From assembly GCA_037501455.1 (NCBI GenBank), contig CM074863.1:62973501-63037500 (forward strand): 64,000 nucleotides of DNA. Reading direction: 5' to 3'. Every line of letters begins with the position of its first letter. Positions within the stretch are counted from its first letter, which is position 1. This document shows, one piece after another, positions 9,754 through 20,363 of this stretch. The notes under the pieces were generated by a model. It ran no database searches, was not told the origin of the DNA, and was given only the letters and a program-made list of their open reading frames with translations. This DNA is from Lantana camara. Taxonomy: Eukaryota; Streptophyta; Magnoliopsida; Lamiales; Verbenaceae. The position numbers were made by a program, and so were the translations under genes.

Positions 9754-12317
9754 TGAGATCCCGACTGTTCCACCGTACAAGTATGATATACGTGCGCGAT
9801 TTAAATTCATTAATTATGTAATATATGATTTAACTGTCGTTTTATTTCTTGTAATTTTCTTACTTGTCTTATTTGAATCTATTTGAACTTATGTGAATTT
9901 GGATTGTATTGGAATTTATGATAATTTTGGATTTGAACCCAACACCTTTTGAACCAAACCAATTGAACCGGGAAACCTTGAACCGAACCAAACCCCCTTG
10001 AACCAAACCGGTCCAAGACTTAAAGCCTTGAACCCTTTCTTTTCCCTCATTATGTTATTTCATCAAGAGAAAGAAGAAAGAGAAGCTCTCAACTTTGTCC
10101 CAAGCTTTGATCACTTTGAATCACTATATCTCCTCCATTTCTTGACCAATTTTCGATTCAAAGTAAGTTCCAAACTCTCCACGAGATCCTCCATCTTTCT
10201 ACCGATTGTTTTCTCTTGAGAATGTGATTTTTGTTTGAGTTGGATATATGTGAATAGTAAGGGTTTCTTGTTAACTTGTGAATTTGTGATTCTTGGATTG
10301 ATTGGCTTGAACTATGACTTCATTTCTGAGTTTTATATGTCATGAGTGTTGCATTTTCATGGTTTTGGTTGGGATTGCATTTATTGTTTGGTGACATAAT
10401 TGAGCTTGAATGTGTTTATGTGGGTTTGAGTTTTTGGAACTTTGTTGCATGATTCATGGCTATATATGCATACATTGGTGTATTTAGCATGTAATGTGTT
10501 GTTCTTATTGCATTTGTTGGGAAATATGTCGGTATTTTGGAATTTGGTTCGAACCCCTGTTTCTCGCCAGTTTTTCGCTCCAGACGCTATCCAAACGGGC
10601 GTTTGGTGCCTTAGTGTATTTTGCAAACGCCCGTTTGGGAAGCGAAAAATCGTCACAGAAGGGTTTGACACGGGCGTTTGGCCATACCTTGAAAACACGA
10701 AACGGGCGTTTCGTAGGTTGCTGTAAGAAATGTGTTTTTTCAACTTTTGTGGTTCGATTCCTTTGCTTCCGAAATACTTTTATATGTCCTTTTGAGTGTT
10801 AATTTGCTACTTTCATGTTTCGTTCTTGCCCTGAGCCTTGTCTATGCATGAGCTTGAATTTCTATGCCTTTGTTTGAACTATCATGATTAGTTTGAATTA
10901 TTTGTGGCTTGAATTGATATAAGGTTCGAAGATATGAATCAATATGACTTAAGTGACCTGTTTATGCATCTCATTTTGCATCATTTGCATTCATAAACAT
11001 TGCCGAGCGTCATATTTGGTTCATTTTGAGTCTAAGTCTTAGGTCTTCCCTTGTATTGTTTCAGAGCCTCTTCCAGTCGTGCCAGAGCCCGAGGTTTAGG
11101 TGCTCCTTTGTCCGTTCATTTTGGTTCCGCTTCTTTTGCTTCAAGGTGAGGTTAGGATCTTTTGTGTTAGCTAAGTGACCTATGACCTATTACGTGTTGT
11201 TTTCTCACCCCGTATGCGAATATATATCTTATATATATTAAATACGAGTGCTTAAGCTATGTTATGATTTTGTAAAATAAGCTTTACGTTTCGAATTTAG
11301 CATAAGTATTGGCATGAATAAGCTATGATTTGAAATTTGTTATTCTTATATGATATGTATGAGCGAGTATGCCCTGAATGATGGGAACTTGGTACGTTAT
11401 GGTATATTTGGGCCCGGGAATTGTGGGTAAGGATGCCCGGGATGGCAAGGGCCGTCGGGTTAAGCCTGTACATGATTCCCATTTGTAGTGTTACGCGCGA
11501 TTCTTGGAGGTTGATGAGGCGTGATGCTCCGAGTACGTTGTGGGTTAGCTACCCCTCGTACATACGTAAGTAGGTGGAACGGGTTTGATTCCCGATCACC
11601 ATGTTGTTGGGGTTGGATTGATTTATGATTTACGCTTTCAGATTATGTATTGAGGAGTTTGGGTTAGTCCGTTCTCGCCGGGCTTATCTTTATGTTATGT
11701 TATGTTCGATAGATCATGGATCGAGATAGGTTTTCTCTTGTATTATATGTTATATTTGGAAAAGGTTTTGGTATGCAAAACTCTAGTCTCGATTCATGGC
11801 TGTCACCTTTGTTATATGCTCTGCTTTATATATACTTAGATGTGGGTGTGAGTTTAGCCCCCTTACTCAGTCGAGTTATTAACTGACCCCCTCTCGTTTT
11901 CCCACCTTCAGTGTAGGTTGTTTAGAGTTAGGCGGGGAAGTGCGAGTCGTGGTATTGTACTTGTGTGTCTAGGTCGAGTTGCATTCATAATTCCTGCTTT
12001 TGGACACTCATCTTTTGTATTTGATATTAGAATTTATTCTGACGAACTATGAACTCCTGATGCATTCACTTGACCTATTTTGGGTCGGGAGGCCATTGTG
12101 TATGATGTAAGAGCTCTTTTCGATTCTTATGTTATTGCTTCCGCATTCTCGTTTGTTTGTTTTGGGCGCTCTGTCCGAGTTTTAGTCCCGCTTAGCCTAG
12201 CGTGTGAGTGTTGGTTCCCGTTCGCTTAAACTTGGGCTCATGTATGGAAATCCATTTCATATGTGGGTTCGAGTTTAGGTGCGGGGGATGTGGTGGCCCA
12301 TTGTTCCGGGCGATGCA
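9754..12317 (+). mobile_element. 5' LTR of C
   Basis: 2564 bp, starting TGAGATCCCGACTG (the 3' LTR has TGTGACACCCTGACTG, so the first bases are mutated) and ending CGATGCA eight bases before the PBS (3' LTR ends CGCTACA). It carries four GC-rich palindromes at 10591-10713 and the terminal GTGCGGGGGATGTGG block shared by all Tekay-like LTRs here. Confidence 0.85.
10591..10713 (+). repeat. Palindrome array of the C LTR (core AACGGGCGTT)
   Basis: CCAAACGGGCGTTTGG (10591-10606), CAAACGCCCGTTTG (10624-10637), an ACACGGGCGTTTGG half-degenerate copy (10669-10682) and CGAAACGGGCGTTTCG (10698-10713). Counterparts, partly mutated, lie at about 31910-32035 in the 3' LTR. Confidence 0.7.
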
Positions 12318-12325
12318 TCTTAAAG

Positions 12326-12337
12326 TGGTATCAGAGC
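12326..12337 (+). other. Primer binding site of C (tRNA-iMet type)
   Basis: TGGTATCAGAGC, eight bases after the LTR end, complementary to initiator tRNA-Met. Confidence 0.9.
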
Positions 12338-12512
12338 TCTCAGTTGCAATGCCGGAGCTCTAGAGTCGTGTTGGTTCTGTTTAGGTCGTACGACTTAGGA
12401 CAACGTGGTTATGTTCATTTATGTGGCTATTTGGTTATTCTATGTTAATAGTGCACATGAACATGTACTGACCCTCACGCATATGAATTGTAATTCCTTG
12501 ATTTTACAGAAT

Positions 12513-13454
12513 ATGCCTCCCTAAAGACACCACCACCGAGATAGATCTCCGGAATACCGTCACCACCGGGATCACTCCCCGCAACATGAGAACAACCCTC
12601 CACCACCACCACAGATGGACCCCGAAAATTTCATGGAAAGGCTTGCGGTATATTTGGAAGAAAGGGCTCAGGAAAGGAATAATGCACCTCTAGCTGGAAA
12701 TCATGGAGGAAATCTAATTACAGCTACTCTCCGGGAGTTCAAGAACCAAAATCCACTGGTTTTCGTGGGTGGAAATGACGTGCAAGCGGAGGAATGGTTG
12801 GTTCAGAGCAATCGAATTTGGGGCCTTATACCTTGTGGAGATATGGAGAAACTGTAATGTACACTTACCATGATCCAGGGCCAAGCCTACAATTGGTGGT
12901 CGAGCATGCAAGGAAAGTTGGAAGCTTCAGGAGAGGAGATCACATGGGAGGTATTTGTTCGGGAATTCAAGAACAAATATATTCCCAAAGCTACAAGGAA
13001 CCGATGTTTGAGGGAATTTGTGTACCTTAAATAGGGAAGCATGTCCGTGACAGAGTATATCAATGAGTTTGAGAGGCTCTCCCGTTATGCCCCGAATATT
13101 GCTAATGATGATGAAGCAAAGGCCTCTCAGTTTCTCCAAGGTCTACGTGAAGAAATGAAGGACGCTTTGGAGGCTTCCAACACAAGCACTTGGGGAAAAG
13201 TGACCGATAAGGCTTTGAGGGTTGAAGATAGAGTGGTCTTGAGGAGGAAGAGTACTCATACCGTGAAAGGGTCTAGCTCGGGGAATTTAAACAAGTTCGG
13301 GAAGAGGCTGGCATTTCAAACTTTTCAACAAGCCAAAACTGAAAACAAGCAACCCCGACCCGCGGGACCTAATCAACCAAATCGACCCTTGGCACTTCCG
13401 GCTCCACCTATAGTTCATTGCTCTCATTGTCAGGGGAATCACAACGTGGAGAAC
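12513..13454 (+). pseudogene. gag of C, N-terminal part, with stops
   Basis: Homologous along its length to the intact gag of element I. The ATG at 12513 corresponds to the I start (MPP...), but codon 4 is TAA. The basic/Pro-rich N-terminus (residues ~1-35) and the Retrotrans_gag-type capsid domain (NFMERLAVYLEE...WWSS...YINEFERLSRYAP) follow. Two more in-frame stops lie near 12855 and 13033 where I has Gln codons. The frame continues to the first zinc knuckle (CSHCQGNHNVEN), which is cut at 13454 by element D and resumes at 27534. The stops make it non-functional. Confidence 0.85.
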
Positions 13455-15014
13455 TGATGGGTGTTGAGACCACCAAGATTAAATCCCAAATATTGCACAC
13501 GATTAAATTGCAAAATAGTGGCAACGGGTATCGATCCACGAGGATTGGGTGAAATTGTAAGTTTTATATGCTAAGGAAATGAACAAATAATTAAAATGGG
13601 GGGTTTTGAGATTTGATTATACTAATAATGAATGAAATAAAACGAGATTAAATAATTAAGCAAATAAAATAATTAAGCACAGTAAACACTTAGACTAATT
13701 CAGTAGATGACAAATAGCTGGGATTTTCCTACGCTTGCATCAGGCTATGATCACGGACAGGGTGATTAATTCCTCGTTAGGCTAGCTATACTTACCAGGT
13801 ACCTTAGGATCGCTCGTTTCTTCTTACTTTTTAGAACGACTAGAAGAAACTCCTAATAATCGTCCCCTAATTAACTGATAACCCTATCAGAAACTCCGTC
13901 TAAGATTCAACCGGATAATTGCTTTACGTACTAAAGAAACACTAGCCCTAACCGACTAAGTAGAAACTCCTACTTCGCCTAATTAGACCGAAATATCCCA
14001 CAACACAAAATCAGCCGAACTTAACAACCTAATGTTGACTGCCACTTTGTTAATTGTCCGGCTAGACTCCACCAAACGAATTAACTAGCTGTATGTGAAT
14101 TGCTTATCCTAAGATTCGATGTCTTAAATTAATCAAAGAATAGAACAAACACAATAACCTTAAATTAGAAATAAAATGGATAACTTGAATTAATCAGCAA
14201 AAGAAGTAGTCTCACTAAACCTAATGCATACTAGGAAAATCCCGACTAAAACGAAACTAGAAAATCACTAACAAGGGAAATTAACAAAGTCTAAAAATAA
14301 AGAAAAGGAAGAAAGAAAGCTCCCGTTGCTGCTGCGTATTTTTCTTTCTCCAAGCTTGTCCCCCCTTCTTCTCTTGGATGTCTTGCATATAGGTAGTGCA
14401 GAAGGTGTTTAATTCTTTTCCCCCACTTCCTCCACGTTCTTTCGGAATTCATGACCACTAACTCCCACGTTCTCAATGAATGCGCCCAAGTTTCTGCCAG
14501 CAAAACGGGTCAGGGTTCCTGACCGTGACCTCGGGTAAGCTTCTTCACTATTTTTACACATTCTCTCCTCAATAAATGCCCACTAACTCTATCTCTTGTA
14601 ACGTATGTAACCTCCCCAAGTATTGACAGAAGTGGGGCTGCATCAACAACATAATTTCTCAAACCATGGGCTGGATCCCCTAAAAACGTGATGCCATTTT
14701 AATTTCCAAAGAGTGATATATCTTGGGCTCACGGCAATTTAAGTGGTAATAGGGTTTCCTCTACAATATTGGATGGGCCATTTATTGCCTTGTCTTAAAT
14801 TTGATCCAAGAAGCTATTAATCACAACTGAGGGTGTGGGCCCTTCTCCAAAATCGTGCTACTGCTCTCTTTTGTTGCTATTTCTCTTCAAATTCGTCAAA
14901 TTGGATTCCCTACAGAAAACATAGAATTTTAATCAATTATCCATAATTAAATTAGATAGTGGATAAATTATAGAAATTCTAAGTTCTATAATTAAATGAA
15001 TATGCAACATATCA
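13455..15014 (-). mobile_element. 3' LTR of D
   Basis: 1560 bp. On the plus strand it runs from TGATGGGTGTTGAGACC to GCAACATATCA; on the minus strand it begins TGATATGTTGC just after the polypurine tract at 15015-15030. It is nearly collinear with the second LTR, with scattered substitutions. Confidence 0.85.
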
Positions 15015-15030
15015 AATCCCCCCACACTTA
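15015..15030 (-). other. Polypurine tract of D
   Basis: Minus strand AAGTGTGGGGGGATT ends directly at the 3' LTR (TGATATG). It is preceded by GGACAAGCATTGTTT, an Athila-like context. Confidence 0.75.
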
Positions 15031-16130
15031 AACAATGCTTGTCCTAAAGCATAAACTAAGATCGAGGATAAGGGAGAAATTCGACTCCATTCAATGAAAA
15101 CACGAAATAGGCTATGTAAACTAGGAATGAAAGCATAATCTTCGCCCTACAATACCAAACATTGAACCAAATGCAATGAGAGTCTCACATAAGAAAACAC
15201 AAAACCCGGTCACAATCTTAAGCACATGCACGATTTACCATAGTTGAATTTAAACCATTTAATCCTAGAAATCATATTTAACTTATTAGATGAAGGGTAT
15301 GCACAAGGAATTTTCAAATGAAAATGGTAGTTGTGGGGAATTCGGGTGATTCGCAATTAATACATTAAGACACTTTAGCTAGGAATTGCTTGAATTGTCA
15401 TAGGCCTTTTGACGCGAACGCAAACATTTGCGATGAATGCCATCCGGTTACTGAACCAATCAAATTATCAAGTGGCTTTACCTTACTCATAATTACCCGT
15501 TTTATTGTGAGAAATCACTTATTTAGATGGCTAATCAGCGGAGTATTCAAAATTTGCCTCACTCGTCGAGATCATTCGGGACCATTTTACGCGAGCACAA
15601 ACATTTGTGATGAATGTCACCCGGTTACTAAGCCCCATTTAATCTTTTTGATGGATTTTTGGCGCTGCACACAATAGATCATAGCACGTAACTTCCAAGC
15701 TTAAATTAAATCCTTAGCTCCACCACAATGTCCCAAAAACAAGTGAAAATTCAAAGTCCATACCAAATTCAACTTCTAAGCTTCATAAGTTTCTATTCAA
15801 GAAATGGTGTCATTTAAATCACACAATTTTAACTCTCTAGCCATTTAAAATCGGGCATGCAATTTCCAAAGTGTGAAAATTCCATCAACAATTTAGCCAA
15901 CATCAAGCATGCAAGACTCAACCATACTTCGGTACCCTTTTAAAAATAATCCATCATTGCCTAAATCATGAAAATTCATCAAATAGGAATCAAATTAGGC
16001 CATATCTTATCTCCTAATCATGCATAAGAGGTAGCACAACACTAGTCACAGCCTAAAACACTCAATTATAGCAACAACTTCCCAAAATCATGCAAATTTT
16101 GCAAAAATTTTCTCATACAGCCCTAAGACA

Positions 16131-16165
16131 TCCCCCCCCCCCCCTAAAATAGATGTTGTCCTCAA
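16131..16165 (-). other. Second polypurine-like module inside D
   Basis: Minus strand reads GAGGACAACATCTATTTTA then a run of about 13 G. Both the upstream GAGGACAA and the G run resemble the true PPT at 15015, which suggests a duplicated or central polypurine tract. Confidence 0.45.
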
Positions 16166-16987
16166 CATAAAATTAAAGGAGAAGTGGAAAACGAGGACTT
16201 ACCTGAACCCGGGGGCTGTGATTGTCTGGAGTCAGACTCGGGGAATTCTGTCTATGATCACGGCTAACCTTCCTGTCAGAATCATTTGGCTACTTTCTCC
16301 AATTTTATCTGACAATTCTTGGCCTTAGCTGTTTTCGAACTGGAGGTGGAGGAACGGGAAAGGGATGGCATGGATGGTGGTGAAAACACGACTAGAAGTG
16401 GACGATGCGGCGGCAATCGTAGTGAGTGGCGGAGAGGAGTGGTGCCTGGTGGTTTCTTTGGCCGGTGTATTATGTCATTGCCCATGGTGGAATTAGGGCT
16501 TGGAGTTCTTGAAGTTGGGGATGTTGGGGAGGAAGGAGTGGTTTGCGGCTTATGAGTTTGGGATTAGTGTTATAAATCTGGTATGAATTAGGTTGAGCGG
16601 TGCGGATTACGGATCGAGTTATGGATCACGAGGCGATTGGTTCTGATATATGGGTTATTGGGTCTAGTACCCTGTCCGTGACCGCAGACAAGTTTCCTCA
16701 TAGTAGCAAAATGCCATCTTCATCAACTCTGTTCGTTCCAATGTTCTCACCCCTTCCCCCACACTTATCCAGATATGTGACCTCCAAATGCACCTGCAAA
16801 CACGAGAGGAAAAATATCACTACGGGACGAGAGAAACGAGGAAAGCGAACAAAAACAAAAATAAAGGAAACTAAATCAAGGAAATAAAACTTGGGTTGCC
16901 TCCCAATCAGCGCCCTTGTTTAACGTCACGGACTCGATGTGTCCCGATTTTGCACTCATTTTAGTTCTCTTGCGGTAATGGTGAGGG

Positions 16988-17347
16988 CTAACGATAAGAG
17001 AGTTGAATGGTAGGGAGAAGAGGTAGAATTATTCCAAGTATTTCAGCTGGAACAGCTTCTAAAGGGGGATCCTCTAGATTAATCCATTCAACTATGTGCG
17101 ATTTAAATCCTTCATAAAACGATGTTGGTCCATGCCCCTTCACCTCACGATTCGAATTTTCAATTAATTGACCAGGGGGCTTAAGTGGCTGTTGTGCCTC
17201 TGTGGGTCGGGCAAGGTCCCGAAGTATTCCATTATGAGCCATATCCTGACCGTGATCATTGACAGGGAAGTGATCAGTTTTCCTGTCAGTCTGCTGCGCA
17301 ACTGCAAACTCTTGTTCAGAATCAATATCAGAATCCAGCTCAAACAA
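16988..17347 (-). CDS. Unrecognised 119-codon ORF after the D PBS
   Basis: The ORF starts about 75 bp downstream of the PBS on the minus strand (MFELDSDIDSEQEFAVAQQ) and ends at 16988. It is acidic at the N-terminus and Pro/Leu-rich toward the C-terminus, with no motif I recognise: no zinc knuckle, no protease DTG, no capsid helix pattern I can name. It could be a gag leader remnant or a chance ORF. Codon 1 is chosen only because it is the first ATG. Confidence 0.25.
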   Translation of the reverse strand: MFELDSDIDSEQEFAVAQQTDRKTDHFPVNDHGQDMAHNGILRDLARPTEAQQPLKPPGQLIENSNREVKGHGPTSFYEGFKSHIVEWINLEDPPLEAVPAEILGIILPLLPTIQLSYR

Positions 17348-17423
17348 TTTCGAACTAGCACCAACTGCTCGAATGAAGGTTCATAGGTATAAGAAAAAGA
17401 AACAAAATCAATTAATAAACAAT

Positions 17424-17440
17424 CCCCGGTAACGGCGCCA
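17424..17440 (-). other. Primer binding site of D (tRNA-Asp type)
   Basis: Minus strand TGGCGCCGTTACCGGGG, six bases from the LTR end at 17447. This matches the plant tRNA-Asp PBS known from Athila elements with one likely change (TTACC for TTGCC). Confidence 0.85.
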
Positions 17441-18385
17441 AAAAATTGATGGGTGTTGATACCACCAAGATTAAATCCCAAATATTGCACACGATTAAAT
17501 TGCAAAATAGTGGCAATGGGTATCGATTCACGAGGATTGGGTGAAATTGTAAATTTTATATGCTAAGGAAATGAACAAATAATTAAAATGGGGGGTTTTG
17601 AGATTTGATTATACTAATAATGAATTAAATAAAACGAGATTAAATAAGTAAGCAAATAAAATAATTAAGCACAGTAAACACTTAGACTAATTCAGTAGAT
17701 GACAAATAGCTGGGATTTCCCACGCATGCATCAGGCTATGATCACGGACAGGGTGATTAATTCCTCGTTAGGCTAACTAAACTTACCAGTTACCTTAGGC
17801 TCCCTCGTTTCTTCTTACTTTTTAGAACGACTAGAAGAAACTCCTAATAATCGTCCCCTAATTAACCGATAACCCTATTAGAAACTCCTTCTAAGATTCA
17901 ACCGGATAATTGCTTTACGTACTAAAGAAACACTAGCCCTAACCGACTAAGTAGAAACTCCTACTTCGCCTAATTAGACCGAAACATCCCATAACACAAA
18001 ATCAACCGAACTTAACAACCTAGTGTTGATTGCCACTTCGTTAATTGTCAGGCTAGACTCCACCAAACGAATTAACTAGCTGTATGTGAATTGCTTCTCC
18101 TAAGATTCGACGTCTTAAATTAATCAAAGAATAGAATAAACACAATAACGTTAAATTAGAAATAAAACGGATAACTTGAATTAATCAGCAAAAGAAGTAG
18201 TCTCAAAAAACCTAATGCATACTAGGAAAAATCCCGACTAAAACGAAACTAGAAAATCACTAACAAGGGAAATTAACAAAGTCTAAAAATAAAGAAAAGG
18301 AAGAAAGAAAGCTCCCGTTGCTGCTGCGTATTTTTCTTTCTCCAAGCTTGTCCCCCCTACTTCTCTTGGATGTCTTGCATATAAG

Positions 18386-18826
18386 TGTTGGAAAACACGA
18401 ATCAAAAAGCAGCGGATATTTAAAATTTTTCCAACACGAATCACGCACGTATCAACTATACACTTTGCACCTCCATGAAACAAGGTGGTCCTTCTTAAGG
18501 GCGTGATCCCACAAGCAAGCCTTAGAGGAGTCTGGTTGACACTCCCACTGTCGGTAGGACTCATCGGCTTGGAGTATTTTACTAATCATGACTTATGTGA
18601 TATAGGGCTCGTTTCATGAACCATTTCACCTAAATGGTAGAGTCCTAAAGTCATCAGGATTAGGGGAGTTCTTATACATGCACAGATAAAGTAAACGCAT
18701 ACCAAACAAGAGCATATAAAGAAGTGTTGCCTCAATTCGTTATTTCATTCAAAGATTGTCTGGATTACAATAAGGAAAAGCACAAAGCGGATATACAATC
18801 GGCTTTCTAGGGCACTATTCCTAACA
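18386..18826 (-). mobile_element. 3' LTR of E, internally deleted
   Basis: The first ~50 bp (TGTTGGAAAACACGAATC to TTTTTCCAACA) match 24961-25011, then the sequence jumps to ATCACGCACGTATC, which in the 5' LTR lies near 26515. About 1.5 kb is missing, including the ACGTG cluster and TATA box. The junction has a few filler bases (CGA). Confidence 0.85.
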
Positions 18827-18842
18827 ATCTCCCACTTGCCCG

Positions 18843-20363
18843 TCAAAGCCATTCTAAGGCTACTCTAAGTCCCATCTTCTGAAGATGACCTTGGAAAGCT
18901 TCTCGACTAAGGGGTTTAGTAAGTGGATCTGCCACATTCTCTGCTGATGTGACCCTCTCAATTTGCACATCTCCTCTTTTGATAATATCACGGATTAGGT
19001 GATACTTCCTCATAATGTGCTTGGTCCGTTGGTGAGATCTTGGTTCTCTTGCTTGAGCAACCGCCCCAGTGTTGTCACAAAACACAGAAATGGGGTCTTT
19101 CATGCTAGGAACAATATTCAACTCTTGAATGAAGTTTCTAATCCAAACACCTTCCTTAGCTGCATCATTTGCAGCTAAGTATTCTGCCTCAGTGGTCAAA
19201 TCTGCAGTGGTAGTTTGCTTGGAACTCTTCCAACTAACTGCTCCGCCGCTTTGGCAGAAAATGTATCCTGACATTAACTTAAAATCCTCTAAGTCAGTTG
19301 CAAAGCTTGCATCGCAGTATCCTTCGACAGTAAGATCTTTCTGACCTCCGTAAACTAAGAATAAATCTTTAGTACTTTTCAAGTACTTAAGAATATTCTT
19401 CACGGCAGCCCAGTGACCATCTCCAGGGTCAGATTGGAAACGACTCGTAACACTAAGTGCATAAGCCACATCCGGTCGAGTACATAACATTGCATACATT
19501 ATGCTACCTATTGCTGATGCATAAGGTGTATGAGTCATTCTTTCCTTCTCAAGGTTAGTCTTAGGACACATCTTCTTAGAAAGACATGTTCCTACACTCA
19601 TAGGAAGGTTCTTAACCTTTGCTGACTCCATATTGAATCTCTTCAATACTTTGTCATTGTACATCGACTGTGATAGTCCTATTAACCTTCTAGATCTATC
19701 TCTATAGATTTTAATTCCAAGGATATAGGACGCATCACCAAGATCTTTCATCTCGAATTGGTTCGATAACCATAACTTAGTCACTTTCATGTCATCCTTC
19801 GAATTCCCAATAAGAAGGATATCATCAACATAAAGTACTAAGAATTGAACTGAGGTCTCCAATTCCTTTCTATACACACATGATTCATTCAAAATTTGAA
19901 TGAAGCCAAACGCTTTGACTGATTCATCAAATCGAATGTTCCAATTCCTAGAAGCCTGTTTCAATCCATAGATTGATCTTTGGAGTTTGCAAACCTTTTG
20001 CTCACTCCCACTGAATGTGAAACCTATGGGTTGCTCCATATAAATGTCTTTATTAATGTCACCATTGAGAAAGGCAGTTTTCACATCCATTTGCCATATC
20101 TCGTAGTCATAATACGTAGCAATGGCAAGCATGATCCGAATAGACTTTTGTATTGCAACTGGCGAAAAGGTTTCATCAAAGTCCACGCCGGGTCTTTGAG
20201 TGAATCCTTTTGCAACCAGTCTTGCTTTGTAGGATGTAATGCATCCATCAACTCCAAGCTTTCTCTTAAAGATCCATTTGCAACCTATGGTTTTGATCCC
20301 ATCAGGCAAATCTACCAAGGTCCAAACTTGGTTGGAGTTCATGGAGTCCATTTCGGATTTCAT
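18843..20363 (-). CDS. RT-RNase H part of E pol (copia)
   Basis: 506 codons without a stop. The reverse transcriptase copies element RNA into cDNA and RNase H removes the template. RT motifs are in order: NQVWTLVDLPDGIKTIGCKWIFK near residue 10, QMDVKTAFLNGDI (~100), SIYGLKQASRNWN (~140) and the catalytic YVDD (LVLYVDDILL, ~178). RNase H follows from ~355 (GYCDASFATD, then TEAEYLAA ~400 and HIMRKYHLIRD ~455). It ends 17 bp before the 3' LTR. The upstream polyprotein has stops, so this was once part of a longer ORF; the ATG at 20363 is internal (MKSEMDSMNSNQVW). Confidence 0.88.
   Translation of the reverse strand: MKSEMDSMNSNQVWTLVDLPDGIKTIGCKWIFKRKLGVDGCITSYKARLVAKGFTQRPGVDFDETFSPVAIQKSIRIMLAIATYYDYEIWQMDVKTAFLNGDINKDIYMEQPIGFTFSGSEQKVCKLQRSIYGLKQASRNWNIRFDESVKAFGFIQILNESCVYRKELETSVQFLVLYVDDILLIGNSKDDMKVTKLWLSNQFEMKDLGDASYILGIKIYRDRSRRLIGLSQSMYNDKVLKRFNMESAKVKNLPMSVGTCLSKKMCPKTNLEKERMTHTPYASAIGSIMYAMLCTRPDVAYALSVTSRFQSDPGDGHWAAVKNILKYLKSTKDLFLVYGGQKDLTVEGYCDASFATDLEDFKLMSGYIFCQSGGAVSWKSSKQTTTADLTTEAEYLAANDAAKEGVWIRNFIQELNIVPSMKDPISVFCDNTGAVAQAREPRSHQRTKHIMRKYHLIRDIIKRGDVQIERVTSAENVADPLTKPLSREAFQGHLQKMGLRVALEWL

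Larger units (their letters stand above)
15015..17446 (-). other. Internal region of D: no intact gene
   Basis: On the minus strand it begins with the PBS, then a leader with a 119-codon ORF, then reaches a GGGAGGCAACCC segment (about 16895-16910), which I recall as a hallmark of Athila elements downstream of their coding part. It ends in two G-rich polypurine-like modules (16165-16131 and 15045-15015). A 54-bp direct repeat pair is at about 15411-15464 and 15587-15640 (shared ACATTTGyGATGAATG). Gag and pol have apparently been deleted between leader and hallmark. Confidence 0.6.

Noticed and set aside
10381..10802. Overlapping ORFs on both strands across the C palindromes
   Set aside because: LTR sequence with no family resemblance; not preserved in the second LTR copy.
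15390..15677. Plus-strand ORF in D with two CDECHPVT repeats resembling a zinc protein
   Set aside because: It is antisense to D and the repeated peptide comes from a DNA direct repeat (15411-15464, 15587-15640); no full finger pattern.
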